DNA of 64,000 bases from an uncultured SAR116 cluster alpha proteobacterium (GCA_902517815.1 CABYED010000002.1:1-64000), one strand, 5' to 3'. Counted from the stretch's first letter, positions 24,702-32,473 are shown. The notes: generated from the letters alone by a model not told the origin. Translations and numbers: made by a program.

Positions 24702-25651
24702 GCAATTTCTCCAAATGTAGATGAAAAGTGTGTCCGTTTTGCAATACGTAATTTTGCAGATCTAGATCTTTTATTAATGTAAATCTCTTGTGCAGATGGC
24801 AGAATAGGTTTTTTTGTTATTATTTCTAAACTTGGATCTTTTTTTGGAAGTTCAGGTAAATGTCTAGATGAGGGTCTGTTTCGTACGCATTTATTAAAGA
24901 AATTTTTTACAATTTTGTCTTCAATTGAATGAAAAGACACTACAGCTAATCTACCTTCGGGTCTTAATACTTTTTCTGCAGCTATTAATCCTTCTTCTAA
25001 TTCTTTCACTTCATCATTTAAATATATACGAATTGCTTGAAAAGTTTTTGTAGCCAGATCTATTTTACTTTTCTTTTTTGGAATAGCGTTTCTAACTATG
25101 TCAGCTAATTGCCCTGTTGTTTTGATTTTATTAATTGATCTTTGATGTATGATATTTTTGGCTATTCGTCTTGAATAAACTTCATCGCCCAATTCATATA
25201 TTATATTTGCGAGAGTATTTTCTTCAACTTTGTCTAAAAATTCATCTGCAGTTGGACCTTCGGATGACATTCTCATATCAAGAGGTCCATCTAATTTTAA
25301 AGAAAAACCTCTACTTTGGACATCTAATTGAGCACTTGATACTCCAAGATCAAAAACAACACCTGCAACTTCATATATTTTAAGTTCGTTTAAAAAATTA
25401 CCTAGTTCAGAAAATTTCCCCATTTTAAAGTAAAATCTATCTGCATAATTTTCTTGTAAATTGTCTGCAAAAACTTTAGCATTTGGATCTCTATCAATTG
25501 CAACAACTTTACATTTTTTATTTTTTAAAATAGCTTTGGTATAGCCTCCTAAACCAAATGTTGCATCAACATAAACTTCGTCTTTAGTTAAAGATAATGC
25601 CTTTATTACTTCATCAAGTAAAACTGGAATATGTATAACTTTATCATTCAT
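24698..25651 (-). CDS. rsmH: 16S rRNA (cytosine1402-N4)-methyltransferase RsmH
   Basis: RsmH (MraW) methylates N4 of C1402 in the ribosomal P site. The 317-residue protein has N-terminal HIPVLLDEVIKAL, the SAM motif DATFGLGGYT at residues 29-38, AIDRDPNA, VFDLGVSSAQLD, RGFSLKLDGPLDMRM and the late motifs TFQAIRIYLNDE and VVSFHSIEDKIVK. All are hallmarks of the family. It follows mraZ by 15 bases and overlaps ftsL by 4, the standard head of the dcw operon. Confidence 0.97.
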   Translation of the reverse strand: MNDKVIHIPVLLDEVIKALSLTKDEVYVDATFGLGGYTKAILKNKKCKVVAIDRDPNAKVFADNLQENYADRFYFKMGKFSELGNFLNELKIYEVAGVVFDLGVSSAQLDVQSRGFSLKLDGPLDMRMSSEGPTADEFLDKVEENTLANIIYELGDEVYSRRIAKNIIHQRSINKIKTTGQLADIVRNAIPKKKSKIDLATKTFQAIRIYLNDEVKELEEGLIAAEKVLRPEGRLAVVSFHSIEDKIVKNFFNKCVRNRPSSRHLPELPKKDPSLEIITKKPILPSAQEIYINKRSRSAKLRIAKRTHFSSTFGEIA

Positions 25652-25666
25652 TTGAATACTGCTTAC

Positions 25667-26110
25667 TCAATTTTTTTTTAAAATTAATTTAGGTGGACCT
25701 TTTTCTTTAAGTATTTGCTGAGATTTCATATATTGATTTTCATATTCATTAGGAGACCAAATATAAAATGACTCTCCTATACCCATAAAAACAGCTTTAT
25801 CGGAGAGGTTGGCAAAGTTCATGAGAGTGTCAGGAATAACTACTCTACCGTTAATATCAAATTTGATTTCAAAAGAATCTGCCATCATCATCCTTAAAAG
25901 AAATGCATCGTCTGATAAAGCGTCCAACTCATCTATAGCATCTATATATACTTGCATTCGTGAAGAGGTAGTACCTTCTATGCAATTAAATTGAAGACTT
26001 TTAAATAAAATCAGTGTTTCATTTGATTTTTCTAAATTAACTCGAAATGATGCTGGAATTGATACTCTACATTTTAAATCAATCTTATTATGTGAGGTTG
26101 ATAAAAACAT
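25667..26110 (-). CDS. mraZ: Transcriptional regulator / nucleoid-associated protein MraZ
   Basis: MraZ is the first gene of the dcw operon. In E. coli it binds TGGGN repeats in front of its own gene and represses the operon. The 147-residue protein has two copies of the AbrB-like SpoVT/MraZ fold, each with the D-x-x-x-R DNA-contact motif: D11-R15 (DLKCRVSIP) and D85-R89 (DINGRVVIP). The duplicated motif is diagnostic. An AGGA lies about 11 bases before the ATG. Matching operator boxes lie 94-150 bases upstream, so autoregulation is likely. The ring-forming, 12-mer state known for the family is inferred, not seen. Confidence 0.95.
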   Translation of the reverse strand: MFLSTSHNKIDLKCRVSIPASFRVNLEKSNETLILFKSLQFNCIEGTTSSRMQVYIDAIDELDALSDDAFLLRMMMADSFEIKFDINGRVVIPDTLMNFANLSDKAVFMGIGESFYIWSPNEYENQYMKSQQILKEKGPPKLILKKN

Positions 26111-26192
26111 TGATTTTAATATCCTAAATTAAAAAGAATAAATCTGCATAAGGTCCAAATTTTTAATTCCATTAAAATTGCATAAGCAATAA

Positions 26193-26198
26193 ATTATA
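26193..26198 (-). promoter_or_regulatory. Candidate -10 element of the mra/dcw promoter
   Basis: A perfect TATAAT on the minus strand lies about 83 bases before the mraZ ATG and immediately next to the nearest TGGGN box. There is no good -35 at 16-18 bases; the -35 zone is occupied by the boxes themselves, so a factor bound there would block polymerase. TTGACT at 26234-26229 is too far for this -10. A second possibility pairs that TTGACT with TATCCC, 17 bases downstream. Confidence 0.4.
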
Positions 26199-26203
26199 AC
26201 TTT

Positions 26204-26260
26204 ATGGGATAACATGGGATTTTATGGTAGTCAATGGGAAAATCAACTATCCTATGGTAT
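26204..26260. promoter_or_regulatory. MraZ-type operator: five TGGGN-like boxes phased at 10 bp
   Basis: Read on the plus strand, TGGGA occurs at 26205, 26215 and 26235, and TGGTA at 26225 and 26255; the unit expected at 26245 is degenerate. Each box is 5 bases with a 5-base spacer, exactly the arrangement described for E. coli MraZ (TGGGN repeats with 5-nt spacers), so all boxes lie on the same helical face. They stand just upstream of mraZ and next to a TATAAT. The boxes read on the strand opposite to mraZ. Function is inferred from family knowledge and the match. Confidence 0.8.
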
Positions 26261-26287
26261 GATATATGTAAATTTATTTTTTATTAA

Positions 26288-26636
26288 TGGTGTCAGAGAG
26301 CGATAAGCCGGGTTTTGTATCAAAATTTTGATTGTAGTTATTAATCTTGAAAATTTGTTACCAAATTTTTCTAGCGACCTACCCAAGAAACTTTGTAGAA
26401 ATTCAAAATAGGTTTCTTCTATTTGGTCTTGCTCTAGGTGGGGTTTACCATGCCATTTTTATTACTAAAAATGCGGTGCGCTCTTACCACACCATTTCAC
26501 CCTTACCAAATTGGCGGTATATTTTCTGTGGCACTTTCCCTAGGGTTGCCCCCGCTGGAGGTTATCCAGCACCTTATTTCTATAGAGCCCGGACTTTCCT
26601 CTCTTAAAAAGCAACTACACAGCTCTCTGACCAAGC
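26288..26636 (-). ncRNA. rnpB: RNase P RNA (bacterial class A)
   Basis: This is the catalytic RNA that matures tRNA 5' ends. On the minus strand the 5' part contains the conserved GAGGAAAGTCCGGGCT block, followed by a CAGGGAAAGTGCCACAG-like segment (here AGGGAAAGTGCCACAGAA), and the 3' part contains the AACCCGGCTTATCGC end block. The two termini pair as helix P1: GTCAGAGAGC near the 5' end with GCTCTCTGAC near the 3' end. The total length of about 350 nt fits. The ends are approximate, taken from P1. Several short plus-strand frames inside it are not genes. It lies between the mraZ operator and the ABC-F gene. Confidence 0.95.
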
Positions 26637-26679
26637 TAAGATATAAGTTATAAATTTTAGGTCAATATAAACTTGAATT

Positions 26680-28497
26680 TTAAGGATTATTTATTTCGTC
26701 ATTTAAAATTTGTAATTCAAGCCATTTATTTTCAGATTCACTAATAATTTTTTTAATATTTGTTATTTCAGCAGTTGCCTTATCAAAAGTTTTTCTATCA
26801 TGTTTAAATAAATCTCTATCATTTAAAATGGTCTCATATTCTTTGAGTTCTTTTTCTAGTTTTTCAATTTTTAAGGGTAACATCTCCAAATAATAAGAAT
26901 CTTTGAAGCTCATTTTCTTTTTATTAATACCTTTTTTAGTTATTATTTTTTTATTTGAGATTTTGTTCTTGCCATTATTATTTACTGTTATTAATTTTTC
27001 TAAACCAAATTTTTTATAATAATCTGAGAAATTTCCCTCATGTTTTAAAATTCTATTATTGTTTTCAAATACAAGAAGTTTCTCTACTGTGTTATCTAGA
27101 AAAAATCTATCATGGCTAATAATTAATACGGTACCGTCATAGTTTTTGATAACCACTTTCAACAAATCAAGAGTATCAAAATCTAAGTCATTAGTTGGTT
27201 CATCTAAAATTAAAAAATTATGTTTATTTATAAATAACTCAGCCAGTGATAATCTTACTTTTTCACCGCCTGAGAGTGTTGAGTTGCTCTGCAAAGATTT
27301 TTTTTCATCGAATAGAAATTTTTTTAAATACGATAAGACATGTATTTTGTTACCCATAAAATCTACATGGTCTCCATTTCTAGCAAGTGTGCTCCATGGT
27401 GTTTTATTTAGATTTATATTTTCTTTATTTTGATCAAAATATTTAATATTTACATTTTCACCAAATTTAATTTTTCCAGTTTTTGGAGAGCATATTCCCT
27501 GTAAAATTTTAACTAAAGTACTTTTCCCTGAACCATTTGCACCTATTATTCCAATGCGATCATTTCTTCTGATTTTCAAGTTTAAATCAGAGAAAATATT
27601 TAAATTTTCATTTTCCACATCATAAGAAAAAGACAAATCGAATGTTTCAATTATATTTTGTGAAGATTCATTTGTTTTATTAAGAATTATATTTAATGGT
27701 TTTTTTACTATTGCTTTTGTACTTTCATAATTTTTAGAAAGTTTTTCCAAATCTCTTAATCTTCCCATATTTCTTTTTCTTCGCGCTGATATTCCTTCAA
27801 TAGCCCACTTTTTTTCAGATTTTATTTTTTGTTTTAATTTATGAGATTTTATTTTTTCCACTTCTATTATCTGATTAGTCCAATTTTGAAAGTTGTCATA
27901 TAGACCTTCTCGTTTAAAAATTTGGGCTTGATGTATCCAAAAAATTTTTGTTGCAATTTTTCTTAAAAACTCCTGGTCATGGCTTACTATGATTAATGTT
28001 TTATTTAAAGATAATAGCTTTTTTTCTAACCAGTAAATAGTTGGCAAGTCAATATGGTTGGTGGGTTCATCTAATAGTAACAATTCAGACTCACTGACAA
28101 TTAATTTCGCTATGTAAATTTTACGTATTTCACCACCTGACAATTTATTTTTTAAATTAATTTCTTTAAGATTTAATTCTTCAATAATTTCTTTTATTTT
28201 AGACAAGTTAGGGTGTTGATTATCTTTGGACAAAAATTCTAAAAGATTATTAATAGAGGGTTCAGGAGGATCTTGTTCCAAATAGTCTATTTTTAAGTTA
28301 GGAGTTATCCAAATACTACCAGCATCACATTCTTCTTTATTTTTTAGAAGTTTTAATAATGAACTTTTACCGCATCCATTCTGCCCTACCAAAACAATTC
28401 TATCAAATTGATGAATTGAGATATTTATGTTCTCTAATAAAACTTTATTAGATTGAGACATTTTAAAGTTTTGAAAGGTAATTAAAGTTTTAGGCAT
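26680..28497 (-). CDS. ABC-F family ATPase (Uup-like)
   Basis: ABC-F proteins are soluble twin-ATPase factors; those studied act on ribosomes or, for Uup, also in DNA transactions. The 605 residues hold two ABC domains. Walker A motifs are GQNGCGKSS (about 38-46) and GANGSGKST (about 316). Signatures are LSGGEIRKIYIAK and LSGGEKVRLSLAE; Walker B motifs are LLLDEPTNHID and LILDEPTNDLD. There is no membrane domain. The C-terminal region after residue 530 is charged and heptad-like, resembling the Uup coiled-coil domain, which is why I prefer Uup to EttA. It overlaps the upstream djlA-like gene by 8 bases, so the two are probably one transcript. Confidence 0.9.
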   Translation of the reverse strand: MPKTLITFQNFKMSQSNKVLLENINISIHQFDRIVLVGQNGCGKSSLLKLLKNKEECDAGSIWITPNLKIDYLEQDPPEPSINNLLEFLSKDNQHPNLSKIKEIIEELNLKEINLKNKLSGGEIRKIYIAKLIVSESELLLLDEPTNHIDLPTIYWLEKKLLSLNKTLIIVSHDQEFLRKIATKIFWIHQAQIFKREGLYDNFQNWTNQIIEVEKIKSHKLKQKIKSEKKWAIEGISARRKRNMGRLRDLEKLSKNYESTKAIVKKPLNIILNKTNESSQNIIETFDLSFSYDVENENLNIFSDLNLKIRRNDRIGIIGANGSGKSTLVKILQGICSPKTGKIKFGENVNIKYFDQNKENINLNKTPWSTLARNGDHVDFMGNKIHVLSYLKKFLFDEKKSLQSNSTLSGGEKVRLSLAELFINKHNFLILDEPTNDLDFDTLDLLKVVIKNYDGTVLIISHDRFFLDNTVEKLLVFENNNRILKHEGNFSDYYKKFGLEKLITVNNNGKNKISNKKIITKKGINKKKMSFKDSYYLEMLPLKIEKLEKELKEYETILNDRDLFKHDRKTFDKATAEITNIKKIISESENKWLELQILNDEINNP

Positions 28498-29224
28498 TTA
28501 AGTCATACTTTTTATTTTTAATTAAATCCCATGCATTATTTATTTCTTTAAGTCTGTAAGTATTAGTTTCTATTATATCTTGAGGTATACCTTGAGCAAT
28601 TAATCTGTCAGGATGATGCTTCATTACAAGCGTTTTCCATTTGTTTTTAATTTCTTCTAATGGCGCATCTTTTAAAACACCCAACGTTTGGTATGGATCT
28701 ATGTGCTTATCTAGTTTTGAAGAACAAATTCTTTCAAAATCTTGTTCGGAGAAACCAAAAATATTACTAACCTCTTTCAAATATATTTTTTCTAGGTTCG
28801 TTATTTTCCCATCTGCTTCAGCAATAATTACCAATAAGTTAAGAAGTTCTTCTAATACAGATGAATTTTTTTCTAATAGATTAGATATTTGTTTTGCGTA
28901 AACTTCAAAACCATCAGTTGTTTTTTTTGCTTGATCCCAAAGTCTTGCTACATTTTTAATTTCGTTATCTGGAACATTTATTTTTTCTTTGAAGGCTTTT
29001 ATTTCACTTTTAGTGACTTTACCGTCAGCTTTGGCCATTTTAGCAGAAAGAACAATTACACCAATGGTAAATCCAATTTGTTTTAATGCGAGTTCTTCTG
29101 GAAGTTTTTCTTTTGTTTTAAATTTATCAAGAGCATGTCCTGCAGCTCCTCCGAGCAATGCTCCTATTGGTCCTCCCAATGCAAATCCAGTTGCACTACC
29201 AATAATTTTACCCCAAATGGTCAT
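28490..29224 (-). CDS. djlA: DjlA-like membrane co-chaperone (TerB domain plus C-terminal J domain)
   Basis: The 244-residue protein begins with a glycine-rich hydrophobic segment (residues about 1-30, with repeated G-x-x-x-G) that could anchor it in the inner membrane, as in DjlA. A TerB-like helical domain follows (about residues 45-170), with two acidic loops of the form A-D-G-K-V/I-T. The C-terminal J domain contains the essential HPD in MKHHPDRL and ends in LKEINNAWDLI. DjlA-type proteins stimulate DnaK; the specific client is unknown. It is divergent from tusA across a 110-base gap. Type III membrane topology is inferred from the family. Confidence 0.88.
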   Translation of the reverse strand: MTIWGKIIGSATGFALGGPIGALLGGAAGHALDKFKTKEKLPEELALKQIGFTIGVIVLSAKMAKADGKVTKSEIKAFKEKINVPDNEIKNVARLWDQAKKTTDGFEVYAKQISNLLEKNSSVLEELLNLLVIIAEADGKITNLEKIYLKEVSNIFGFSEQDFERICSSKLDKHIDPYQTLGVLKDAPLEEIKNKWKTLVMKHHPDRLIAQGIPQDIIETNTYRLKEINNAWDLIKNKKYDLNA

Positions 29225-29270
29225 AATTTATCTATTACAATTAAGATACACTTCATTCAAGAAAATTAAA

Positions 29271-29298
29271 TTGGATTAGATTTATAAATATGTATAAC
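29271..29298 (+). promoter_or_regulatory. Candidate sigma-70 promoter for tusA-plsC-DUF2237 group
   Basis: TTGGAT (29271-29276), a 16-base spacer and TATAAC (29293-29298) stand about 37 bases before the tusA ATG in the divergent djlA-tusA gap. Position is right, but the consensus is only partial. Confidence 0.42.
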
Positions 29299-29334
29299 TT
29301 ATTTTAAACCAGCTAATTTTAGGAGCTCTTTTTG

Positions 29335-29559
29335 ATGGAAGAATATGATTTCACAGGATTAAAATGTCCTCTTCCTGTCTTAAAGGCAAAAAGAGTATTG
29401 AAGAATTTGTCAAAAGGAAAAAAAGTAGTATTTATTTCAGATGATCCAGCAAGCCCAATAGACTTTACTCATTTGTCAGAAAATGAAGGTTATGAAATTT
29501 TTATCAAAAACACAGCAAAAGGGATGCATTATTTTACAATGTATAAGATTGAAACTTAG
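29335..29559 (+). CDS. tusA: Sulfur carrier protein TusA/SirA family
   Basis: TusA-family proteins accept persulfide sulfur from cysteine desulfurase and pass it on for tRNA thiolation or other sulfur transfer. The 74-residue protein has the family CPxP motif at C11-P-L-P14 (GLKCPLPVLK), with C11 as the sulfur carrier, and a compact two-layer fold pattern. I use the ATG at 29335, with AGGAG 9 bases upstream; a TTG directly before it is also in frame but less likely. It is the first gene of a short plus-strand group that includes the plsC-type and DUF2237 genes. Confidence 0.9.
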   Translation: MEEYDFTGLKCPLPVLKAKRVLKNLSKGKKVVFISDDPASPIDFTHLSENEGYEIFIKNTAKGMHYFTMYKIET

Positions 29560-29563
29560 AATA

Positions 29564-29580
29564 ATGGGATAGCATGGGGA
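29564..29580. promoter_or_regulatory. Tandem MraZ-like boxes in front of the plsC-type gene
   Basis: Two TGGGN boxes (TGGGA at 29565, TGGGG at 29575) stand 10 bases apart on the plus strand. Fourteen of sixteen consecutive bases match the promoter-proximal pair of the mraZ operator (ATGGGATA-x-CATGGG core). They lie between the tusA stop and the start codon of the acyltransferase gene and partly overlap that start. Binding by MraZ is a hypothesis; only the sequence match and spacing are seen. Confidence 0.4.
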
Positions 29581-30317
29581 TGATATTTTTAAGATCTCTT
29601 TTATTTAATATACAATTTTATTTAGGTACAATCATATTGGTAACTATATGTCTCCCATGTCTTTTATTTCCAAGAGAAGTTGTAATTTTTGTAAATAAAA
29701 TTTGGTGTTCAATAATGACTAAAGGAATGAAATGGTGGTTGAATACTGAAATAAAAGTTGTTGGACAAATTCCTTCAAAAAAAAGAGTTGTAATTTATGC
29801 AATTAAACATCAATCAGCCTGGGAAACTGTTTTTTGCACTCATCTATTTTCAATGCCATCAATAGTTTTAAAAAAAGCTTTAATTTTTTTGCCAGTAATT
29901 GGATTATATTTTTTAAGAGCAGGGGCTATTCCTATAACAAGGGATCAGGGTTTGAATGCACTCAGAAAAATGGGTAGAAATGCAAAAAAAGCAGTCAAAG
30001 AAAATAGATCGATGATGATTTTTCCTCAAGGTACTAGAGTAAAACCAGGTATTTCTTCAAAAGAAAAACCTTATCTGCCAGGAGTTTTTTTCTTATATTC
30101 TCAAGCAAAAGTTCCTGTAATTCCTGTGGCTCATAATGCAGGGTTACTATGGCCCAAAAATAGTTTTTTTAAATATCCTAATAGACTTAGATCTAAATGT
30201 GTTACTATCCAGATTCTTCCAGAAATAAAGCCAGGATTGTCAAAGCAAGAGTTTTTGACAAAATTAGAAAATATTATAGAAACTGCTTCAAACAAACTCA
30301 TAACATTGGAGAAATAG
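29574..30317 (+). CDS. 1-acyl-sn-glycerol-3-phosphate acyltransferase (PlsC family)
   Basis: PlsC-family enzymes acylate lysophosphatidic acid to phosphatidic acid in phospholipid synthesis. The 247-residue protein has a hydrophobic N-terminal membrane segment (about residues 8-32). The acyltransferase motif I is H79-Q-S-A-W-E84, an HX4E version of the usual NHX4D, and the substrate-binding motif FPQGTR is at 150-155. A third motif with an I-P-V-A-H-N context follows near residue 185. The start is uncertain between ATG at 29574 and ATG at 29580, and neither has a clear ribosome-binding site. The next gene begins directly after its stop. Other lyso-lipid acceptors are possible. Confidence 0.88.
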   Translation: MGMIFLRSLLFNIQFYLGTIILVTICLPCLLFPREVVIFVNKIWCSIMTKGMKWWLNTEIKVVGQIPSKKRVVIYAIKHQSAWETVFCTHLFSMPSIVLKKALIFLPVIGLYFLRAGAIPITRDQGLNALRKMGRNAKKAVKENRSMMIFPQGTRVKPGISSKEKPYLPGVFFLYSQAKVPVIPVAHNAGLLWPKNSFFKYPNRLRSKCVTIQILPEIKPGLSKQEFLTKLENIIETASNKLITLEK

Positions 30318-30722
30318 ATGGATGGCTCATATAAAAGAGGTGGTAATTACAAACAACTTAATGTTCTTGGCGGTGATCTTGAACAATGTAGCTCTTTTGA
30401 TGATAATAATGAAATTATAACTGGATTTTATAGAGATAATTGTTGCAATACTGGTCCAGATGATTTCGGCTTACACACTGTTTGTTGTATAATGACAAAA
30501 TCTTTTTTAACTTTTTCAAAATCAATTGGGAATGATTTAAGTACTCCTATTCCTGAATATAATTTTAAAGGTTTAAAAGAAGGAGATCATTGGTGCCTCT
30601 GTGCCTCAAGATGGCAAGAGGCATTTGAAGCTGGCAAAGCCCCTAAGGTAATATTAAAATCTACTAACATAGCGACTATTTCAGTAGTTAAATTAGAGGA
30701 TTTAAAAAAATATTCTGTATAA
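30318..30722 (+). CDS. DUF2237 family protein
   Basis: The 134-residue protein matches the uncharacterised DUF2237 family, recognised by NVLGGDLEQCS, TGFYRDNCCNTGPDDFGLHTVC, FSKSIGNDLSTPIPEYNFKGL and GDHWCLCASRWQEAFEAGKAP. It is rich in conserved cysteines (C-C in DNCCNTG, a further C-C pair, C-L-C), suggesting metal binding or redox chemistry, but no function is established. Its ATG follows the stop of the acyltransferase gene without a gap, so translation is probably coupled. No signal peptide or membrane segment is seen. Confidence 0.88.
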   Translation: MDGSYKRGGNYKQLNVLGGDLEQCSSFDDNNEIITGFYRDNCCNTGPDDFGLHTVCCIMTKSFLTFSKSIGNDLSTPIPEYNFKGLKEGDHWCLCASRWQEAFEAGKAPKVILKSTNIATISVVKLEDLKKYSV

Positions 30723-30738
30723 TTGTAGGAGAAAAATA

Positions 30739-30927
30739 ATGCATTTAGACCAAAAAGTGATTGTAACTTGTACAGACAACGATACTAGAAGCAATGGTAA
30801 AATTATAAGAATTTTTCCAAATGGAATAGATATAGAGGTTTCAGATACGATTATTAAGCTTAAAAAGACAAAGCCAAATTTATATGTTGGAAATATGGCT
30901 GGATTAGAATTTATTGTAAAAACTTAA
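30739..30927 (+). CDS. Small conserved-looking protein of unknown function (62 residues)
   Basis: I do not recognise this family with certainty. The frame has a good ribosome-binding site (TAGGAG, 7 bases before ATG), lies 16 bases after the DUF2237 gene in the same direction, and has codon use like its neighbours, so it is likely real. The product is predicted to be mainly beta strand, with alternating hydrophobic residues, a K-L-K-K-T-K-P basic patch and an aromatic-glycine segment YVGNMAGLEF at the end. No membrane segment, signal or cysteine pair suggests a role. Its stop is only 5 bases from the convergent bactofilin gene's end. Confidence 0.65.
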   Translation: MHLDQKVIVTCTDNDTRSNGKIIRIFPNGIDIEVSDTIIKLKKTKPNLYVGNMAGLEFIVKT

Positions 30928-30932
30928 TTATA

Positions 30933-31343
30933 TTATTCAGCAACTTTAGGAAGTATATCCACGACTTTATCTTGTTTGTTTTCTATTTGTTTCATACCAG
31001 CAACGTTGATGATGCCACCTTCAAATACGGCGATTTGTTTATAAAGAATATCACCCGATATGACACCATTTTCCATAATAACAATGCTACCAGAATTTAT
31101 CTTACCACTGACATTACCACTTATAATCAACTCAGATGAATTGAGTGTACCTTCAAATACACCTTTTTCATCAACTATTATTTGATCGGCGGTCAGTTCA
31201 CCGATAAACTTATTTCTTATTAAAATTGACCCTGATGTTTTGTATTTACCTTCAAAAACTCCATCCCCATCTAATTGAGAGCATGTTTCTAAATTTTTAA
31301 CCTTATCTTTTAATGGCGAAGAAATTCTACTAATTTTAATCAT
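30933..31343 (-). CDS. Bactofilin (DUF583 polymer-forming cytoskeletal protein)
   Basis: Bactofilins self-assemble into filaments that scaffold wall enzymes and shape features. The 136-residue protein has a short unstructured N-terminus and a central repeat region (about residues 25-115) with regularly spaced hydrophobic and glycine residues, as expected for the right-handed beta helix: G-x-L-T-A-D-Q-I-I-V, G-x-L-N-S-S-E-L-I-I and G-x-I-N-S-G-S-I-V-I repeats are visible. AAGGA precedes the start. It stands alone, with a 180-base divergent gap before nudC. The cellular partner is not evident from context. Confidence 0.9.
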   Translation of the reverse strand: MIKISRISSPLKDKVKNLETCSQLDGDGVFEGKYKTSGSILIRNKFIGELTADQIIVDEKGVFEGTLNSSELIISGNVSGKINSGSIVIMENGVISGDILYKQIAVFEGGIINVAGMKQIENKQDKVVDILPKVAE

Positions 31344-31523
31344 AATTTATCCTTAATTAAAAATTTATTGTCTTCTTTACTAAAAGGATCAGCAATAGAA
31401 AAATATAACCAATTGAAAAATATAAATTTTTAGAATAGATTTTGAGAATTAATTAATAAATCTTTTTGAAGATGAGAATCAGTTTCTTTAAATAATAAAA
31501 AATAATTCTCGAGGCAAAAAAAC

Positions 31524-32453
31524 ATGATCCAACCCTTTTATGCTAGCTCTGCAATAAATCGTCATGGAGACTACAGGAATAATGAGAAATTACTAAATAC
31601 TATAATTAATGAAAAAGGTACTAAATTCATCCCTTTCTATAATGGAAAAAATCTATTCATTGAAATTAATGAAAACATTAATTCTGTTATTTTAAATAAA
31701 TTTCAACTTCATGATTTTTTTCCTCATGGAATAGGAGGAACAATTTTTTTAGGCGTAGCGAATGATTCCAATTATGTTGGTATAGATTTAAGTTCTCCCA
31801 ATAAAAAATTTGATTGTTGGCTTAAAGAAAATAATATTATTGTTGATGACTTGAGAAAATATGGTCCTATTTTAGATGATATAGAAGCATCATTCTTGGC
31901 TCTTTCTAATGGAATGTTCTATTGGCATAATACTCATAAATTTTGCGGTTCATGTGGCTTTCAAAACTTTTCAACAGAAGGAGGTTTTGTGATGAAGTGT
32001 TCAAATGATAAATGTGCTAAAAGTCATTTTCCAAGAACTGATCCCGCAATAATTACGCTTATTTCTTTTCAAGACAAAGTTCTGTTAGGGAGGTCTCCTA
32101 GATTTCCTGATTGTATGTATAGTACTTTAGCTGGTTTTGTAGAACCTGGAGAAAGTCTTGAGCAGGCACTTGAAAGAGAGGTTTTTGAAGAGGTAGGAAT
32201 AAAGGTGAGGAATATACAATATTTTAACTCACAACCTTGGCCGTTCCCCGCTTCACTTATGCTAGGATTTTTTGCAGAAGCAATAAACGATCAAATGACA
32301 ATTGATTATGATGAAATTGAGGATGCTCAATGGTTTTCAATTAATGAATTAAAGTCTTTACAACATCCATCTATTAGAGGAGGTTTTAAATTACCAAGAG
32401 TGGACTCAATCGCACGCAGATTAGTTGACACTTGGATCAATAGTTTTAATTAA
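31524..32453 (+). CDS. nudC: NAD(H) pyrophosphatase / mRNA NAD-decapping hydrolase NudC
   Basis: NudC hydrolyses NADH to NMNH and AMP and removes NAD caps from RNA. The 309-residue protein has an N-terminal domain, a four-cysteine zinc ribbon (C141, C144, C159, C164), the Nudix box GFVEPGE...REVFEEVG at about 204-225, and directly after it the NudC-specific SQPWPFPAS at 236-244. This last motif separates it from other Nudix enzymes. The length is at the upper end for the family, as usual for alphaproteobacterial members. An Old Yellow Enzyme gene follows after 20 bases and may share its transcript. Confidence 0.95.
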   Translation: MIQPFYASSAINRHGDYRNNEKLLNTIINEKGTKFIPFYNGKNLFIEINENINSVILNKFQLHDFFPHGIGGTIFLGVANDSNYVGIDLSSPNKKFDCWLKENNIIVDDLRKYGPILDDIEASFLALSNGMFYWHNTHKFCGSCGFQNFSTEGGFVMKCSNDKCAKSHFPRTDPAIITLISFQDKVLLGRSPRFPDCMYSTLAGFVEPGESLEQALEREVFEEVGIKVRNIQYFNSQPWPFPASLMLGFFAEAINDQMTIDYDEIEDAQWFSINELKSLQHPSIRGGFKLPRVDSIARRLVDTWINSFN

Positions 32454-32473
32454 AAACTTTTAAAGAGATAATT

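Noticed and set aside
26347-26653. Two plus-strand frames of 71-86 codons
   Set aside because: They lie antisense to the RNase P RNA gene, whose conserved blocks and P1 pairing explain the sequence.
31444-31510. GAGAATT and AATTCTC inverted repeats in the bactofilin-nudC gap
   Set aside because: Seven-base arms separated by more than 50 bases in AT-rich sequence are not strong enough for an operator call.
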